A stretch of DNA of 64,000 nucleotides, from NCBI GenBank assembly GCA_965644295.1, contig CBFFRP010000406.1, forward strand, positions 186,001 to 250,000. Reading direction: 5' to 3'. Made by a program: the position numbers and the translations under genes. Positions 35,045 through 47,626 of this stretch are shown in pieces; position 1 is the stretch's first letter, and each line of letters starts with the position of its first letter. The notes under the pieces are model-generated. The model saw only the letters and a list, made by a program, of their open reading frames with translations, searched no databases and was not told the DNA's origin. Origin of the DNA: Paraphysomonas bandaiensis (lineage: Eukaryota; Chrysophyceae).

Positions 35045-35475
35045 ACTTTCATTATCACATTTATGTACCAAAAAGTCATTACCTCGCAGTTGCTAGTCTC
35101 TCAGTATCCTTCTGTGGTAGAGTGATTATTCGTTGTAGTTACCTCGGGGGTATATTGACTTGAGTTACAGTATAGTTCAAACATCTTTCCTTTATGTAGC
35201 TGCCACTGATTGGAAACAATACTTTGATTTTTCATTTGTTTTTCTAATGCCAATCATTTAACACCTATTTCCTCTAGCAGCAAGCAAGCTACGTATACCT
35301 ATACATTCTAGATATTAGGATTTCAACAACATGGATAAACTACAATTTAACCTAGGGATATGGACCATCATCCCTTGTCTAGATTTTAAAACTCGGGCTA
35401 TTCGCCTTCGTTTCAGAATTTTGAGCGCGGAATGATACAGCCTCCTTATTACCCGTAATTAAATATAACTATATT
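35045..35475 (+). repeat. Dispersed repeat family 1, copy B
   Basis: It matches copy A in inverted orientation: the ACCTCGCAGTTGCT block at 35083, CTCAGTATCCTTCTGTGG, and the terminal block 35347-35462 (TTAACCTAGGG...GCGCGG...AATTAAAT). It shares CACTGATTGGAAACAAT with copy C (63236-63252). The three copies are diverged. Confidence 0.7.
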
Positions 35476-35789
35476 GTCAATGCTGGAATATACGTATGGT
35501 CCTCTAAAACCTAATGCTGTATTATCAGTGGTGGCTATCGGAATATTGCTGGCAATTTACTTTGTGATTACCACTATTGTGGTAATAATCAACTGTCTAG
35601 AGTCAGATGCTGGCTTCAACAATGTTGACACTATATCTACAATATAACCATCAAATGCTGTTGATGTGGAATGAAGCAATTTTGAAATTTAAAAGAGCAA
35701 TGTGTACTACATGATGTCTTATTATTAGCAATGAGCGTTTAAGAGTCAGTGCTCAACTCAGATATATATCGTACTATTTAATGCTACGA

Positions 35790-36110
35790 AGCTGCAACCA
35801 CTTTCGCAATATATCACTCAAAGCAAACGCAGTGAAGTAGCAGAATGTTGATATACCTGACATCTGCTGACTTCAGTAGTTTTGAGTCCCTAAGGTGAAC
35901 AGCCCGGATGCCTGACTTCAGCAGGCAGCCCAATACTCCGGTTACCCTTCAGGTAGGCCCTCTGTCTTTAAGGTGCACTAGAGCCCGGATGCTTGACTTC
36001 AGCAGGCCGGCAGAGCTATAACCCGGATGCCCTTAATGTGGGCCCATTACCGGATGCCTTTTTATTCGTCAAGGACCAAAAAGACGTCAACACAAGTGAT
36101 ACTTATTAAT
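35790..36110 (+). repeat. Dispersed repeat family 2 copy
   Basis: It shares with 61355-61590 the blocks TGCAACCAC..TTCGC, TCACTCAAAGCAAA.GCAGTGA, TAAGGTGAACAG and CCGGATGC..GACTTCAGCAGGCAGCC. The CCGGATGCC...ACTTCAGCAGGC module itself occurs twice within it (about 35907 and 35982). Confidence 0.7.
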
Positions 36111-36329
36111 GTCCCTTTTACCACGCAAGCATTTTGCTATGAGTGGAGAGAACAATATCTGCTGACTATGTATGTGGCTCACATTAGTTTCCCAGAGAGA
36201 TGTCTTCGGTACTTATCCCCCAAAACACCACGAGAATGTGTGAGTCCGATTAGGTATTTATTTTGTTGAGGGTATTTATTATTTATTAGGAATATTCTAG
36301 GTATTACCTATTAGTGTCACCCATATAGG

Positions 36330-36462
36330 TAGGATTTTATGGTACCTATAGGTAGTGAGCGATAGACACCCATCATCTATTATCTATAGGTAGTGTGTCT
36401 AGGAATACCTATATACTCTATAGGTAGGCGCATCATAGGAGTGCACGAAGTCCCTATAAGTA
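36330..36462. repeat. Cluster of TATAGGTAG motifs
   Basis: Five copies of TATAGGTAG or the variant TATAAGTAG occur within about 130 bp, often preceded by C or CC and followed by TG or G. They are short, irregularly spaced and non-coding. They may be a decayed satellite or a binding-site cluster. Confidence 0.6.
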
Positions 36463-36994
36463 GGTTGCAGTATTTATATGGCCCACTAAATAGACAAACG
36501 TCAGTAATCAGTGAGACATCATACTTCATCAGGCATTTTGACACAACCGATTTCGCAATGAGTTTGATATGGATGATTGAATATATTTAATTATTTTATT
36601 TATGTATAAATAAGTACAATAAATACATCACACACAGATAGGTACTATGTTAATGAAACGTTGGTTACCAATATAACCCTTGTACTACTCTCAACTCTCA
36701 ACGGTCACATCACATTATTTTACCTGTGCTTGTAAACGAATTGCTTGGTGTAACATTTTTTTATTAAATGTTCAAAATCTAACTTGATTCTTCTTTGATA
36801 ATATATTTAGATTATTCTAACACAGTTCCTGATAGAACGTAAGATTATCAAGTCCAATAAGGTGGATATCAGAAAATAGTCAATGTTAGGTTACCCCAAA
36901 TAATGATGATAACAAACTTTACTAGTCTAGCTACACCTTGATGGCGTGAATTATCACAATGACTTTCCAAAAGCACGATTACAACACGAATATT

Positions 36995-39900
36995 CTATAT
37001 CCCATCAGGAGAACGATTTCCTAATACTTTATTGACAACCAGCTTCAACGTTCTACATGCTTCAGGATCTTTCGTAAGAATAGTCCTCTTCATCTGGTTT
37101 CCAGCAGTATCTCTTCCAAATACGACAACTAATCTGTGATCGCTCCCCATCTGTAATATAGTTATTGCCTGATAAATAAAACTAGATGAGACAAACCTCT
37201 TTTATGTCTACAGGAGAAGCATGAGTAGTTCCAGCATGTCCTTGTAGCAATAGCTCACCAGCGGGAGCCTTCCAAAACCATTAAACAGATGTGGAGTATG
37301 GAAAATACGTACATTTCCTTGGTCGATATCATCATCACTGTTCCACCATACCAACCTCCTTCCCTGCTCCGCACACAAAAATATCATCTAGGAATAGACC
37401 ATAGTGATCATAGCGCACCTGTACAACAAGAAATGCAGAGTTCCAAACGCCAACAACGTCTCCAGGACGTGAGCTCATTTCTCGAGGTTGCTTGATCTTC
37501 ACAGAACCATCCCACTGACAGTCCAGGACCAAGCGAAGCTTAACCTGAGATCACAGTCATACAGTTAAAGTATTTATCCCGTAGTTTTCACCCTCTTCAA
37601 ACGCTCACGCTGCCTCTCTGCGGATAGTCTGCGGTTTTCTTCTCGTTCATTTCGATATACCTGTCAGACCGTGTCAAGGTTTCAACAACCGCAACAACAA
37701 GCGTCGGCACCTCAGCAATATCGTCATCATTCGGGAGGCTTTCTAGTAAGTTATGAATCCTTGTGGCCATGGGCAGGTCTTCTGGTTGTGGCATGAATAT
37801 ATACAGAAACTCCGACAGCCCAGCTATAGGAATAGTCAAAACAATTCGAGAGCGCGCAATACATGGCTACCTATAAGAATAAGGTATCTTCCAGGGATTA
37901 GGATGGATGCCACCCACAATAGACAGAAAACAGTGTATATGGGTAAAGTCTGTGAAAATAAATCACCAAAAAATACGACCCCAGGCAGATTTACCTTGGC
38001 TGGAAACGTCCAGTTAAATATATTTTTGAAACTCTCAACTTTGTTCAACACGCCTCCGAGAATATTCTGAACATACTTGATATGGTCTCTCGCATTCCAT
38101 ATTGCCTACACAAACCAACATCAGACTCTTCTTAATTGTTAGAGTCTACTAACAGATATAGCTGTTTGACTTTTCTCGTTCTTAGGGTTGACTAATGACT
38201 GTATAACTCTGTGTATTTATGTTAATTGCACTGAAATATGAGTATATCCTGCATCTCACTTGCTAGTCTCTAAGTCATCAGGGGAAGGTTGCTTAGGAGA
38301 TTGCCTACTAAAAATATCAGCTACTATAACAGCAGCTACCATTCATATATACCTGATATCAAGCTGCATCCTCAAAAGAGCCTGAGGATTATTAGAATCA
38401 CCACCACCAATTTTTCTAGTCTGACGCTTCAAAAGAATATCTCGGTGATCTCCTAGAACTGGCAAGGGGGTCAGGTGATGGTTCTCCATATCCCCAGAGT
38501 GTTCAATAAACTGGCCTTCCTCACTATCATGAAGACCACGCAACCTCTGTGATACAGTCGTTAGCATATTATTACAAAAGTTATTGTACCCACCTGCAAA
38601 TACGCGGGACTCCACAGAATATCTCGCCAAGTTCTCACCTCATCCTGTAGTCCAGTAAGCTCTTGCCCACACTTTCCCTGCGCGTCAGCACTACATTCGT
38701 CACTTTGAACCAACTCTCGTACGGGAACATTAATAACGCCCCACGTATTATCCACGAAACTAGACATAGGATTGTCTCCGTGAAAGCTGAACCGAACTAC
38801 TGCGTTACTTCGAGTCCATGGAACAAACCCTTGCTTCAACGTCTTTGGATTCAGCTTCCGCGGTCCTTGTGCAGACACTTTGGGTTGAGGTGAAGTTGTA
38901 GGGGCATCAGCGCCCTCATCTGCTGCCGATCCAGACCCAGCTTCTGTATTGGGCGACATCTCACAGATCTTTTGTAGTATAGGATAGAGGTAACTGATAT
39001 CAACCTTATCGGAGTTTCCAGCACCCTCATGCTGCGGCCACGGATCGGACACATTATGCAACAATGCATCTTTAGCAGAAGAGCCTTCCGTTCTGCACAA
39101 AACAAAGTTGTCACGGCTATAGAATGAAATTAAGCAAATTGTCATACTTCGAAATACTCAAAGATGATATAAAATTTCCTAAACCGCCACTTGTTGAAGA
39201 TCCTCGATTCATAGATGACAACGCTACGGACAAAAATGATCATAATAATAACACGCGACGCATTCACTAACCCAAAGCACGGTCGATACTAAATGTAGCT
39301 ATGTGGAACTCTTGGTTAGTCGGTGCTCCAAGTTGTTTTGAATCTGACTCATCTCCGTCTGGAATAAGTGTTATTCTCACATACGGTGGAGGAGTCCTTG
39401 GAGTTCCCCTCAATCCAAAATTTCGAAACCTGCGATACCAATCCATCATTGTTTTCTTTGTTCTATTCCCAACATACCCAGCAACTGCAATTCTAAGGTA
39501 TGCAACTGGCTTGTAGGGATAATCCAGAGAATCTTCTTCCACCTCAACCTAATAACATCACATAAAAGGATTGGATACAAGAAAACAGCAATACCCATCG
39601 CTTTCGATAGTGACCAAAATGTCTATTGGCCCAAGACTCTGTCAATAAAGCCACCTACAAATATATCCGTTATAGGTATACTATAGATATATACAGCTCT
39701 ACCACAAGAAAAAGTGGGCAGCACAACGCGTACTCCGCATTGATTGTCAGCGTAAAATAAACGAAGAGCACTATCACATAGCGTCAAACAAACGCAAGTA
39801 CCAAATATAGGAAGCATACCTAGCATGGCGAAGGTAAAAGGTGGGTTTTCCCAATCCATCAAGCTTCTATATCGACTGCACAAAATGATCACTGCGATTC

Positions 39901-42630
39901 CTAGAGGCAAGTAACTCTAACCTAAATAAACTTTTAAAGGAAGAAATCACTGCGCCGAAGCGCCTGATGTGAGTTCTGACTCGCTCAAGTGACATCTACG
40001 CAAAAAATAACTTTACGATATATACGATGTGAAAACTAACTAACCGGCTCCTCCGGTCCTTGTAAAGCAACTCGGGGGTGAGATGACAAAAAAAGCCCTG
40101 TGGTGACAAGAAATTGTGATGATTCGGCCTCAGAAACAAACCCCTCACTGCATACGCACCAACGACATCCTCTTTGAATCGTATCTGCATGGTGAAATGT
40201 CCGATACACTCTTTTCCAGTTATATCTTTCATTTGATAGGTATCAGCTCCAGCCAATTCCCAATTGCTGTGGTATTTGTCGGCATCTCTCTGCAAGGACA
40301 TTATGTCTGCGGTGGTTTAGTCATACATATCATCCTACCTGAAGTATGGAATAAATGGACACAGTCGTTTTCCCGACCTGATAGATAACAGCATAAGATG
40401 CAGCTAACTAAAGGTTGAGTAGACCAAACTACCTTCTTCTCTGTCTGGGCATCCACCAAAGTAACAACCAAAGAACTACGGAAATGAGGTACCATAAACT
40501 CGAAGGACCTAGATGGAGTTAGCAAACATACGAGTAAAATCATGACATACTCATTGAAGCAAGGAGTCGCTGTCGACAATACTACCCTAGTTTCACGCTC
40601 CTGATCCTGATCAATCTCTGGAATTCCAGAGCACATGGATACTACAGCAAAGTAATCGCCTTCAGCAGCATCTCTGACAACAGACTGTAGAAATAATTAT
40701 CCTCTTGCATAGTGACATTAGACAAAGTAGTTACCTTTTGTGCAGAAAGGAGGTGTACATATATTGTTCCAACTCCATCAGGATCTCCTTTTAGAGTTGC
40801 AGTGTCTCTAACTGTCCTCCTCTTCCTCCTTATAGATGAGGCAGATGATGTACCTGAGGATAGAGCCTCTATTACATCTAGACCTCGCGTCGCCGCGTCC
40901 CTCACCCACTCTGACGCTGAACTTGCAAACGACCGCTGTGCTTTGTCCAATGTGACCGCATTTTCAGAAGGGCTGGGTTTAGATATCTCAGTGCTTGATG
41001 AGCCCTCTGAATGTGATGGAGAAACAGAAGGAGTCTTGTTTATCATTCTCACTGTTGCAGTTGCCACAGAAGCGTCCTTACTAATGTGAATTCGACGACG
41101 TGGCCCCACAGGAGTTTGAGGGTTTGGTGTTCCGTTAACAGCAGCTATCGGAGGATCAATCCCTGCATGAATAGTGCTAGATAGAGGTTCTGATGACTCT
41201 GTTCTTTTCCTACTCGGACTCTTCACTTCAGAATATAAAACTTTCGATGCCGTATCACTGCAACGACATTGGCATTCGTGAGTGCAGCACGCACAACATA
41301 GCATTGTTCTTACTCTGTAGGAATCAAAGTATTGGGATCTACAACTGCGGTGGATTGAGATGAATCGTTTATTTGCACGGACTGTGCATGTTGAAGAATC
41401 GGCTCAATAGCAGGCGGGGGGACATCCAGAGACATAGCTTGCGGGTGCGTATTTTGTGTTTGGTCAGGGGAAAATTTAAGTCTGAGGAGCACCATACCAC
41501 ACCCCACCCCATCCATTGTCCGCAGTCCAAACCATCTGTGAATCATGCACTGTTATAATACGAAGCATTGATAAAGACTAGGTCGCACCGCTCAATCGAC
41601 ACATTAGAGTGAAGCAAAAGTGGAAGCAGATTAACCTTGCAACCAGCCAAAGCACTGTCAAAGACCCTAATACGGATATGTTGAGTCAGGTTACACGACA
41701 AATTCAAGCTAAAATACCCATAGAAACTCTTCCATAACTCAACGGTGAGAAAAGGGGGGGCGAATACAGCCCTTTCATCTATGACACATTAATTCAAGTC
41801 GCAGATAGTGGTATATGTACGCACCATGTGGGTGTACGATATGTCGCAGGTATCTGTTTGATTGCGAGACTGCGCTATTAGACCTAGACCGGTTACTGCT
41901 TGTGCTATTCGAACGTGAACGGCTTCTTGTAGTGGAAGCAATACTGAAAGGAGGTTGTTCGGAAGAAACCTCCCACACACAGTCATGGTCGCCCATCTCC
42001 TACATATTCGTTAGAAAAAGATTCACATATGCGGTAGAGACTCACAGCTGCATCAGTCTTAAATGCATCTTGACAGGACGAAAGCTTCACGATGCCATAC
42101 TTAAAAATAATATGCACATGTTAGCAATGGAGATAACTGCATACGATACACTTACGAGCAGTGTGCCAGGAGCGATCTGCATATCATATGCATGCAGTAC
42201 ACTAACATAAACTTTTCCTAGAGTACATTACACGTACAATTATATTGCAAAATATACTTACCACTGCAGTTGACATGCAAAAGATCGTGCGAGTTCAGCT
42301 TGGTGTGAATGGCTTTGGGATCGCATGGGTAGCAAGACTTCGCCATATATCTGCAACCGGTGTGCACACTAACGCCTATCCACATACACAATATAATATA
42401 CCCAATGAAACAACCAGCAAACCACTCACCACATATATTGCATTTATTGAACTTGGATACAGCTGTTTCATTCACCGGCCAGGCCTCCTGACACACAAAA
42501 CAAAACTTGCACGAGTTGTCTCGTATAAAATCGTGGTTATACGTGGAGCCTTCACATCAATAGAGTGTTACAAGAATCAAACGCTACAAAAACATCACAA
42601 TGTCAACGTACCAGATGTTGACTCTGCCAT
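36995..42630 (-). CDS. MCTP-like multi-C2 transmembrane protein with N-terminal zinc finger
   Basis: The gene starts at ATG 42630 and is cut by many short introns; I did not fix every junction. At the N-terminus, CKFC..C, CNIC and CYPC pairs (about 42515-42290) form a probable FYVE- or RING-like zinc site. A first C2 (VYVSVLHA...VKLSSCQ...VWEV, about 42225-41500) contains a Ser/Arg-rich loop. A second C2 lies at about 40800-40050 (GTIYVHLLSAQK). Next comes an MCTP-type segment (RVRTHIRR, then MDWENPPFTF, about 39990-39760) with a membrane span. The C-terminal MCTP hairpin is clear at 38100-37800: YVQNILGGVLNKVESFKNI, FNWTFPA, then two hydrophobic stretches. About 1.7 kb, including a C2-like module, separates the two membrane regions, far more than in known MCTPs. 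Family function is tethering and trafficking at ER-membrane contacts. About 37560-36995 encodes an unassigned C-terminal domain. Confidence 0.75.
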
Positions 42631-43146
42631 ATTAAACGATGTGCTGTAAATCTCTATGAATGGAGCGCTCCTTCCTCTACGATCATTCCTTAAGAATACA
42701 CACAGTGACTATCCGCTCGTCCACAGCTATTGACTTACTACAGTAAGAAGGAAGTTTTTCCGATGAAGTCACTGGTATGAGAAGCACTGTACTGGAACTG
42801 AACTTCTTCTCCTACCGGCTACTGGTACTCCTATCATGAAGTGGAAGTACAAGAGAAGTGCGTGATCGAGTATTGGAGAAGCGTGATGTTTATTCAGTCA
42901 ACAGTAACCTATCCAATCCGTGTATGACGCTCCACTACACTGTATTCTGTGTGCTACCTCTACCCGTATGATATGACACGGACGTAGAGTATAGTGCAGC
43001 AGCACCGTGAGTGTCTGCCTATGATGAATATATGCATGTGTGCTTTGTTGCTATCTTCTCACTGGACAGAGCACAACATCAGCACCCGCTGCTCTATCAA
43101 GCAAGTGTACCAATCATAAGCCGTAGGCATCATCCGTGGCTGTACC
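42631..43146. promoter_or_regulatory. Bidirectional region, MCTP-like and WW-NELF-C/D
   Basis: This 516-bp divergent spacer contains CAGCAGCA at 42997-43004, about 142 bp before the ATG at 43147. That matches the position of similar elements before other plus-strand genes here. Confidence 0.4.
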
Positions 43147-46100
43147 ATGGACGCCAGCTTGATATCAGATACTCCATGGATTGAATATCATGACGAGAGC
43201 AGCGGCAGGCCCTACTATTACAACAAAGACACCGCACAGACTCAGTTTGATATGCCGGAAGCTTACGCCACTTGGAAGAATAATGAGATCGACAAGTTCC
43301 TCAGCACAACCTACTGGAGAAGGCGGAAAGATGAAAACAGGAATGCGTATTTCTATTACAATAAGCAGACAAGAACGAGTCAGTGGGATGTGCCTCAGGA
43401 GCAGAAAGAGTTTGAAGCGTTCTTGCTTGAAGTTAATGAAAAAAGATTAACTGGAAGTGAAGATGGTGATGACGCGCAGAGTGAAGGTGGATGGGGTGAA
43501 ACAGATGAGATGCAAGAAATCTCTGGGTTTGATGAACCCGGGACTCCATTGAGCGGTGGAACTCCCACTCATGAATCTCCTATGAGCGCCGAGTATTCCT
43601 CTGACTTTGGTAGCTCTAAAGAACGAAAAGAAGAGGAAGTGGAGGAGTATTCGACGATGGGAAGGGACTTTCTGAATACTCCGGAGGTGCGTGACGATGA
43701 TACTAACAAAGCTGTACCTTCGGGTCAGAGCGAGGTTGACGAGAAAGCGGAGCTTGAGAAAGAGCTCTCGTTGCTAGAGGAGAAACTCTCTGCGCGTGAT
43801 GCGATAATGGAACCCGGTGTAAACCGCACAATTAACAGATACTTGACCCTTGCTCCTGAAGCTACTCCTCTCATGGTAGTGCAAAAGCTGAGTCAAGGGT
43901 ACACGGGCTACGCGCAGTTGACTCACATTATATGTAGCTGGATAGAGCTCGCTTCTGACGGAGTTGCAGAGTTTGACGCTGATGAATTCGTGGCGCAGGA
44001 AGTTGCTGCCTTAGTTAAGCGGAAATTTCACAAGGTATGTCTGGGTGTCCTATTTACATTTAACCTACCTCATGTTGCTTGTATGCTAGGATCTTGCGGA
44101 TCGTCTTATCGACGAGCAAGCAGCTGTGCCTCTCTGGTTACATGACATGATGCACAAACCTACTTGGCGGCGGCTACTCATTGAACTTTTTGACGAGAGC
44201 TCAAACAAGGGCAGTGCCCTTCTTGGCTATTGTATACGTTATCTTTCTGGGCAGGGATTTCACAGGGAGATTGCGCATGTGATTCGGGAGGCTGAGTACT
44301 TTCACGTCTTCAATGACCTTTTCAAAGATACGATCTGCCGGGTAAGTAGATAGGATATTAAGTGTGTGTTCTTATGCATTGTTCGCAGTTCGGCCAGGCG
44401 CTTTCAGGTGCAGCATGTGATGATCGAGCTGAGGATTTGGTTGGCGATCTAAAACGTATGTGCTGCAGCTCGGAGTACATGTTTATATATGCACATGCTC
44501 TTCTCAAAGCTCTGGAAGATACTTTGCTTGCAGCAGAGGAAGAAAATTGTGGAAAGAGGAAGCGTGTACATAGCGATGTGGAGGAAGCTGAGGAAGGAGA
44601 AACTACTTCACCCGTAATATCCCAGTGGGGAAAGAAGATGAGGAGACTGCGACAGGAGCTCGACCAGGCAGTCATTTGGGACACTGGTGACACTTCCTCT
44701 CCAAGTGCTTGGTGTGACCCCAACCCTCTTACCCATACGAGATCTTTTGCGATGCGCCTTACCGATATTACCGGAAAATCTGCCGCTCAGAATATTGGTT
44801 CTGGATATGATAGGGTTATCGGCGTGCTCGATAACGATACCATATCGGAGGTCGTAGTCAAAGATCTCTATCGTGCATGCTTCGGGTGTGTGGGAATGGC
44901 AGTTATGCTTTATCATCTGAACTATAAGCAGGGTGGACGTTGATTTTCCAGACGATAAGTGCATTGTGGCGCAAGCAGAAATCACCAAGTTCATTGAGTT
45001 CTGCAACGGTGATGGCGCCGCAGTTATGGAGTTAATGAGCCACCCACAGGTTTGTTAATGACCTTGATGTGAGCATAGATATAGTCAGTGACCATTTGGA
45101 ACACAGGTGCTGCGCGTATTTGTTCGCTCTCTTTTCCATACCTCCAAGTCACACAGGTTGATGTACTCCAAAAGACGGGTCTGTGATCTGCTGGCTCTTG
45201 TTTGTAAATACAAGGGTCAGAATGGTGGGAGCATTGGTGAACATGAAGTTTTCACTCGGGAAGTTTCGAAGCTCTCAGGCAGTTTGACTCAGGCGGTTGA
45301 TATGTGCCTTGAGATGAGTGGGCTGGTTAGAGGATGACATTGCTTGCAATATAACTTTTAATACCGTTTTCATAGGGCAGTGGATTGACGTCGTCCGAAA
45401 AGTTCGATGATATGTTTGTTTTGCTCAAAGTAAGTGTGTGGTACAAAAAGCATGAGGATTTAGTTTGTATTCGCAGGAGCCCATCATTTCAGCCGCCGTA
45501 CTTTTCTGGATTAGATGCAGTGTCACTGATATCCAGTTTATTCATAAGTACGGAGTACTAGTATGCGTGCTTTATTGTATTGATCGTCTACGCAGGAGTC
45601 AGCAAAGTGCAGTGTATTCTGTGATTTTGCAGATTCTGGTACACACAATTGATCACTATCCCTTACAAAGGCAGGAATGCTTTAATATACTCAAGGTTTA
45701 TCAACTACTGCCGTTTTGTTTAGAAATTAACTATACCCAAGACTGCATATAGGTCCGTTTCAGAATTCGTGTCTGATTTGGACGACGGTCACAAGGTAAT
45801 TTAAAACTGATTCTCGCTCTCGCCATAATGTTTATCGCTCTGGCGGCAGGACTCCGGCATTGAAATTGACATCATGGATATAATTGTGTATCTTATCGGA
45901 ACAGGTGCTGTTGTGAAGTTGATGCTATCAGAGTATGACGCACACTTGCAGGGTTTGTTAGGGAGCCAATGGATTTTATCGCCAGCTATGTTACAGATGA
46001 TAATATGCATAAATTCGATACGGTATTTGCAACTGTAGTTGGTGTGCATTTTTTACTGTGTCTATCAGGCCTTAATTCGCCACGTATTTGTGAAATTGCT

Positions 46101-46377
46101 CACATCGATATCTCCGCCCTTTTCCAAGGAATTTTCTACGAAATTAATTGATATATTTCTTCTGCGGAGGTAAATACTACGTTTCTGTTATATCACTATA
46201 CATGACGCTTTTTTCTACTACAGCTCACGCAAAGCTGTTGAAAGCCAGCACTTTCCTATTGTTGGAGTTAAAGCACTATATAACTTTCGCTCTTCAATTG
46301 GTGCAGATACCTTAGAAGGTGTGAAATTGAAGGCATTCAATGCGTTAGTAGACAGTGTAGGAACACACTACAGGTAG
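43147..46377 (+). CDS. NELF-C/D (TH1) family protein with two N-terminal WW domains
   Basis: Thirteen exons keep frame: 43147-44034, 44090-44341, 44389-44885, 44932-45049, 45107-45325, 45376-45429, 45477-45547, 45596-45695, 45724-45795, 45850-45904, 45952-46022, 46069-46169 and 46224-46377. They give 883 residues. Residues 8-40 and 55-90 are WW domains (GRPYYYNKDTAQTQFDMP, and YWRRR..AYFYYNKQTRTSQWDVP). In the first, the second Trp is Phe. An acidic linker follows. From about residue 215 it matches TH1/NELF-C/D helical repeats (VVQKLSQGYTGYAQLTHII, HKPTWRRLLIELFDE, HPQVLRVFVRSLFHTSKSH). NELF-C/D is a subunit of the negative elongation factor that pauses RNA polymerase II. WW domains bind proline-rich or phospho-Ser/Pro peptides and could contact the polymerase CTD; that is inference. 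The family call is firm, the fusion is notable. Confidence 0.86.
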
Positions 46378-46884
46378 CAGCAGCAATATGACGAAGATGT
46401 ATTTGTAGTTTACACTTTTTAATTAATATAATCACTTACTTTATGTGGTACGAAACCAATGCGCACTTGCTTGTGCTGGTTGTAATTTGTTTAGGTGGTT
46501 CTACTGACATTGTTTTAGTATTCTACACCAAAGGACACAGGTCTTACTAGCAGCAAAATTCCAGTATTCCCTCCATCGCATACACAAGGAACATAGTGCT
46601 GTGAGCTGCAGATAATACTTCTTAGAACTGTTGCCACTAATAACTTATAAATCCATGATTACATTTAAATTCCTTCAGATATGAGATATGATAACTACGC
46701 ATCCTAGTCTCATACATTCTATTCATATTGTATATTGTGAATATTGAATATATATACGAGTGTTCTGTATTCATATTTCTTATGTGGAGACCATATTTAC
46801 CTTCAGTCAGCAGGTGTCAGGTATATATTATTATATATCATCATCTGCTTGCTCACTGCATTTGCTTTAATTGATAGAACGAAA

Positions 46885-47045
46885 GTAGTTGCACTTGGTT
46901 CTTGTCGTGACACACAAGCAGCTTTCGTAGCGCAAAATAGTAGGATATCAGAGTTAAGCACTAGTTAGTTAAATTGTTTTGCTACATTAGTTCTGACTCT
47001 TTCATGCATATTGCTCATAATCAGGCATTCACTACTGAGACCACA
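46885..47045 (+). repeat. Dispersed repeat piece shared with 14725-14860
   Basis: Shared blocks include GTAGCGC(A)AAATAGTAGGATA, GCACTAGTT.GTTAAA, TTGCTAC.T.AGTTCT and TCAGGCATTCACTAC. The two copies are in the same orientation and clearly diverged. Confidence 0.65.
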
Positions 47046-47527
47046 TATATTTAAGTATGTACGATATTGTCAACTTGGGTTAGGGTTAGGTTTAAAATCA
47101 AGAGACCTGAGAATAAAGTGCCCCAGATTGCAACGATAAACATAGTACTAAATGTAACGATTAAATGTAACGCTACACTATATAAATTGCAAAAATACAT
47201 AAGTACCTATAACCGTCAACAATATTTTGTAGCTTTCCTACGTAATTTTTCTCCAATATACCTTCTATACCTTCTATAGGAAATATCATCGTTTTTGCCG
47301 TATTGGATAGAGGGGGCGCTATATTGTGACATATCGTGGTGCTGTTCCATCAATAAATAGTACATCATCATGGGATTTTTGTCCTCAGTACTATTACAAT
47401 ATATTAGCATCAATGATCAACTATGAGATATGAAGTACATATTTCTAAAAACATCCACTATACCAATAAATTTGAGTACTTATAATTAGCGTAGTGAGGG
47501 GTAAAGGTCAGGCTTGCGTAACCAATA

Positions 47528-47626
47528 ATGGCCATTAATGGCGACGCATTGCTTCCCCCATTTATATGGCCATTAATTTTAAAAATCCCACCATTTTTAT
47601 GGCCATTAATGGCCATTAATGGACCA
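47528..47626. repeat. GGCCATTAATGGCC palindrome cluster
   Basis: The word GGCCATTAAT recurs about five times in 100 bp, with the perfect palindrome ATGGCCATTAATGGCCAT present. It can form a strong hairpin. No gene overlaps it. Confidence 0.7.

Larger units (their letters stand above)
34721..36994. other. Repeat-rich intergenic region
   Basis: No gene is seen. The stretch holds copy B of dispersed family 1 (35045-35475), a copy of family 2 (35790-36110) and a cluster of TATAGGTAG motifs (36330-36462). It separates the EGF-like gene from the 3' end of the MCTP-like gene. Confidence 0.6.

Noticed and set aside
47077-47090. Telomere-like GGGTTAGGGTTAGG
   Set aside because: Little more than two units are present, too few to call an interstitial telomere; chance or a decayed microsatellite is enough to explain it.
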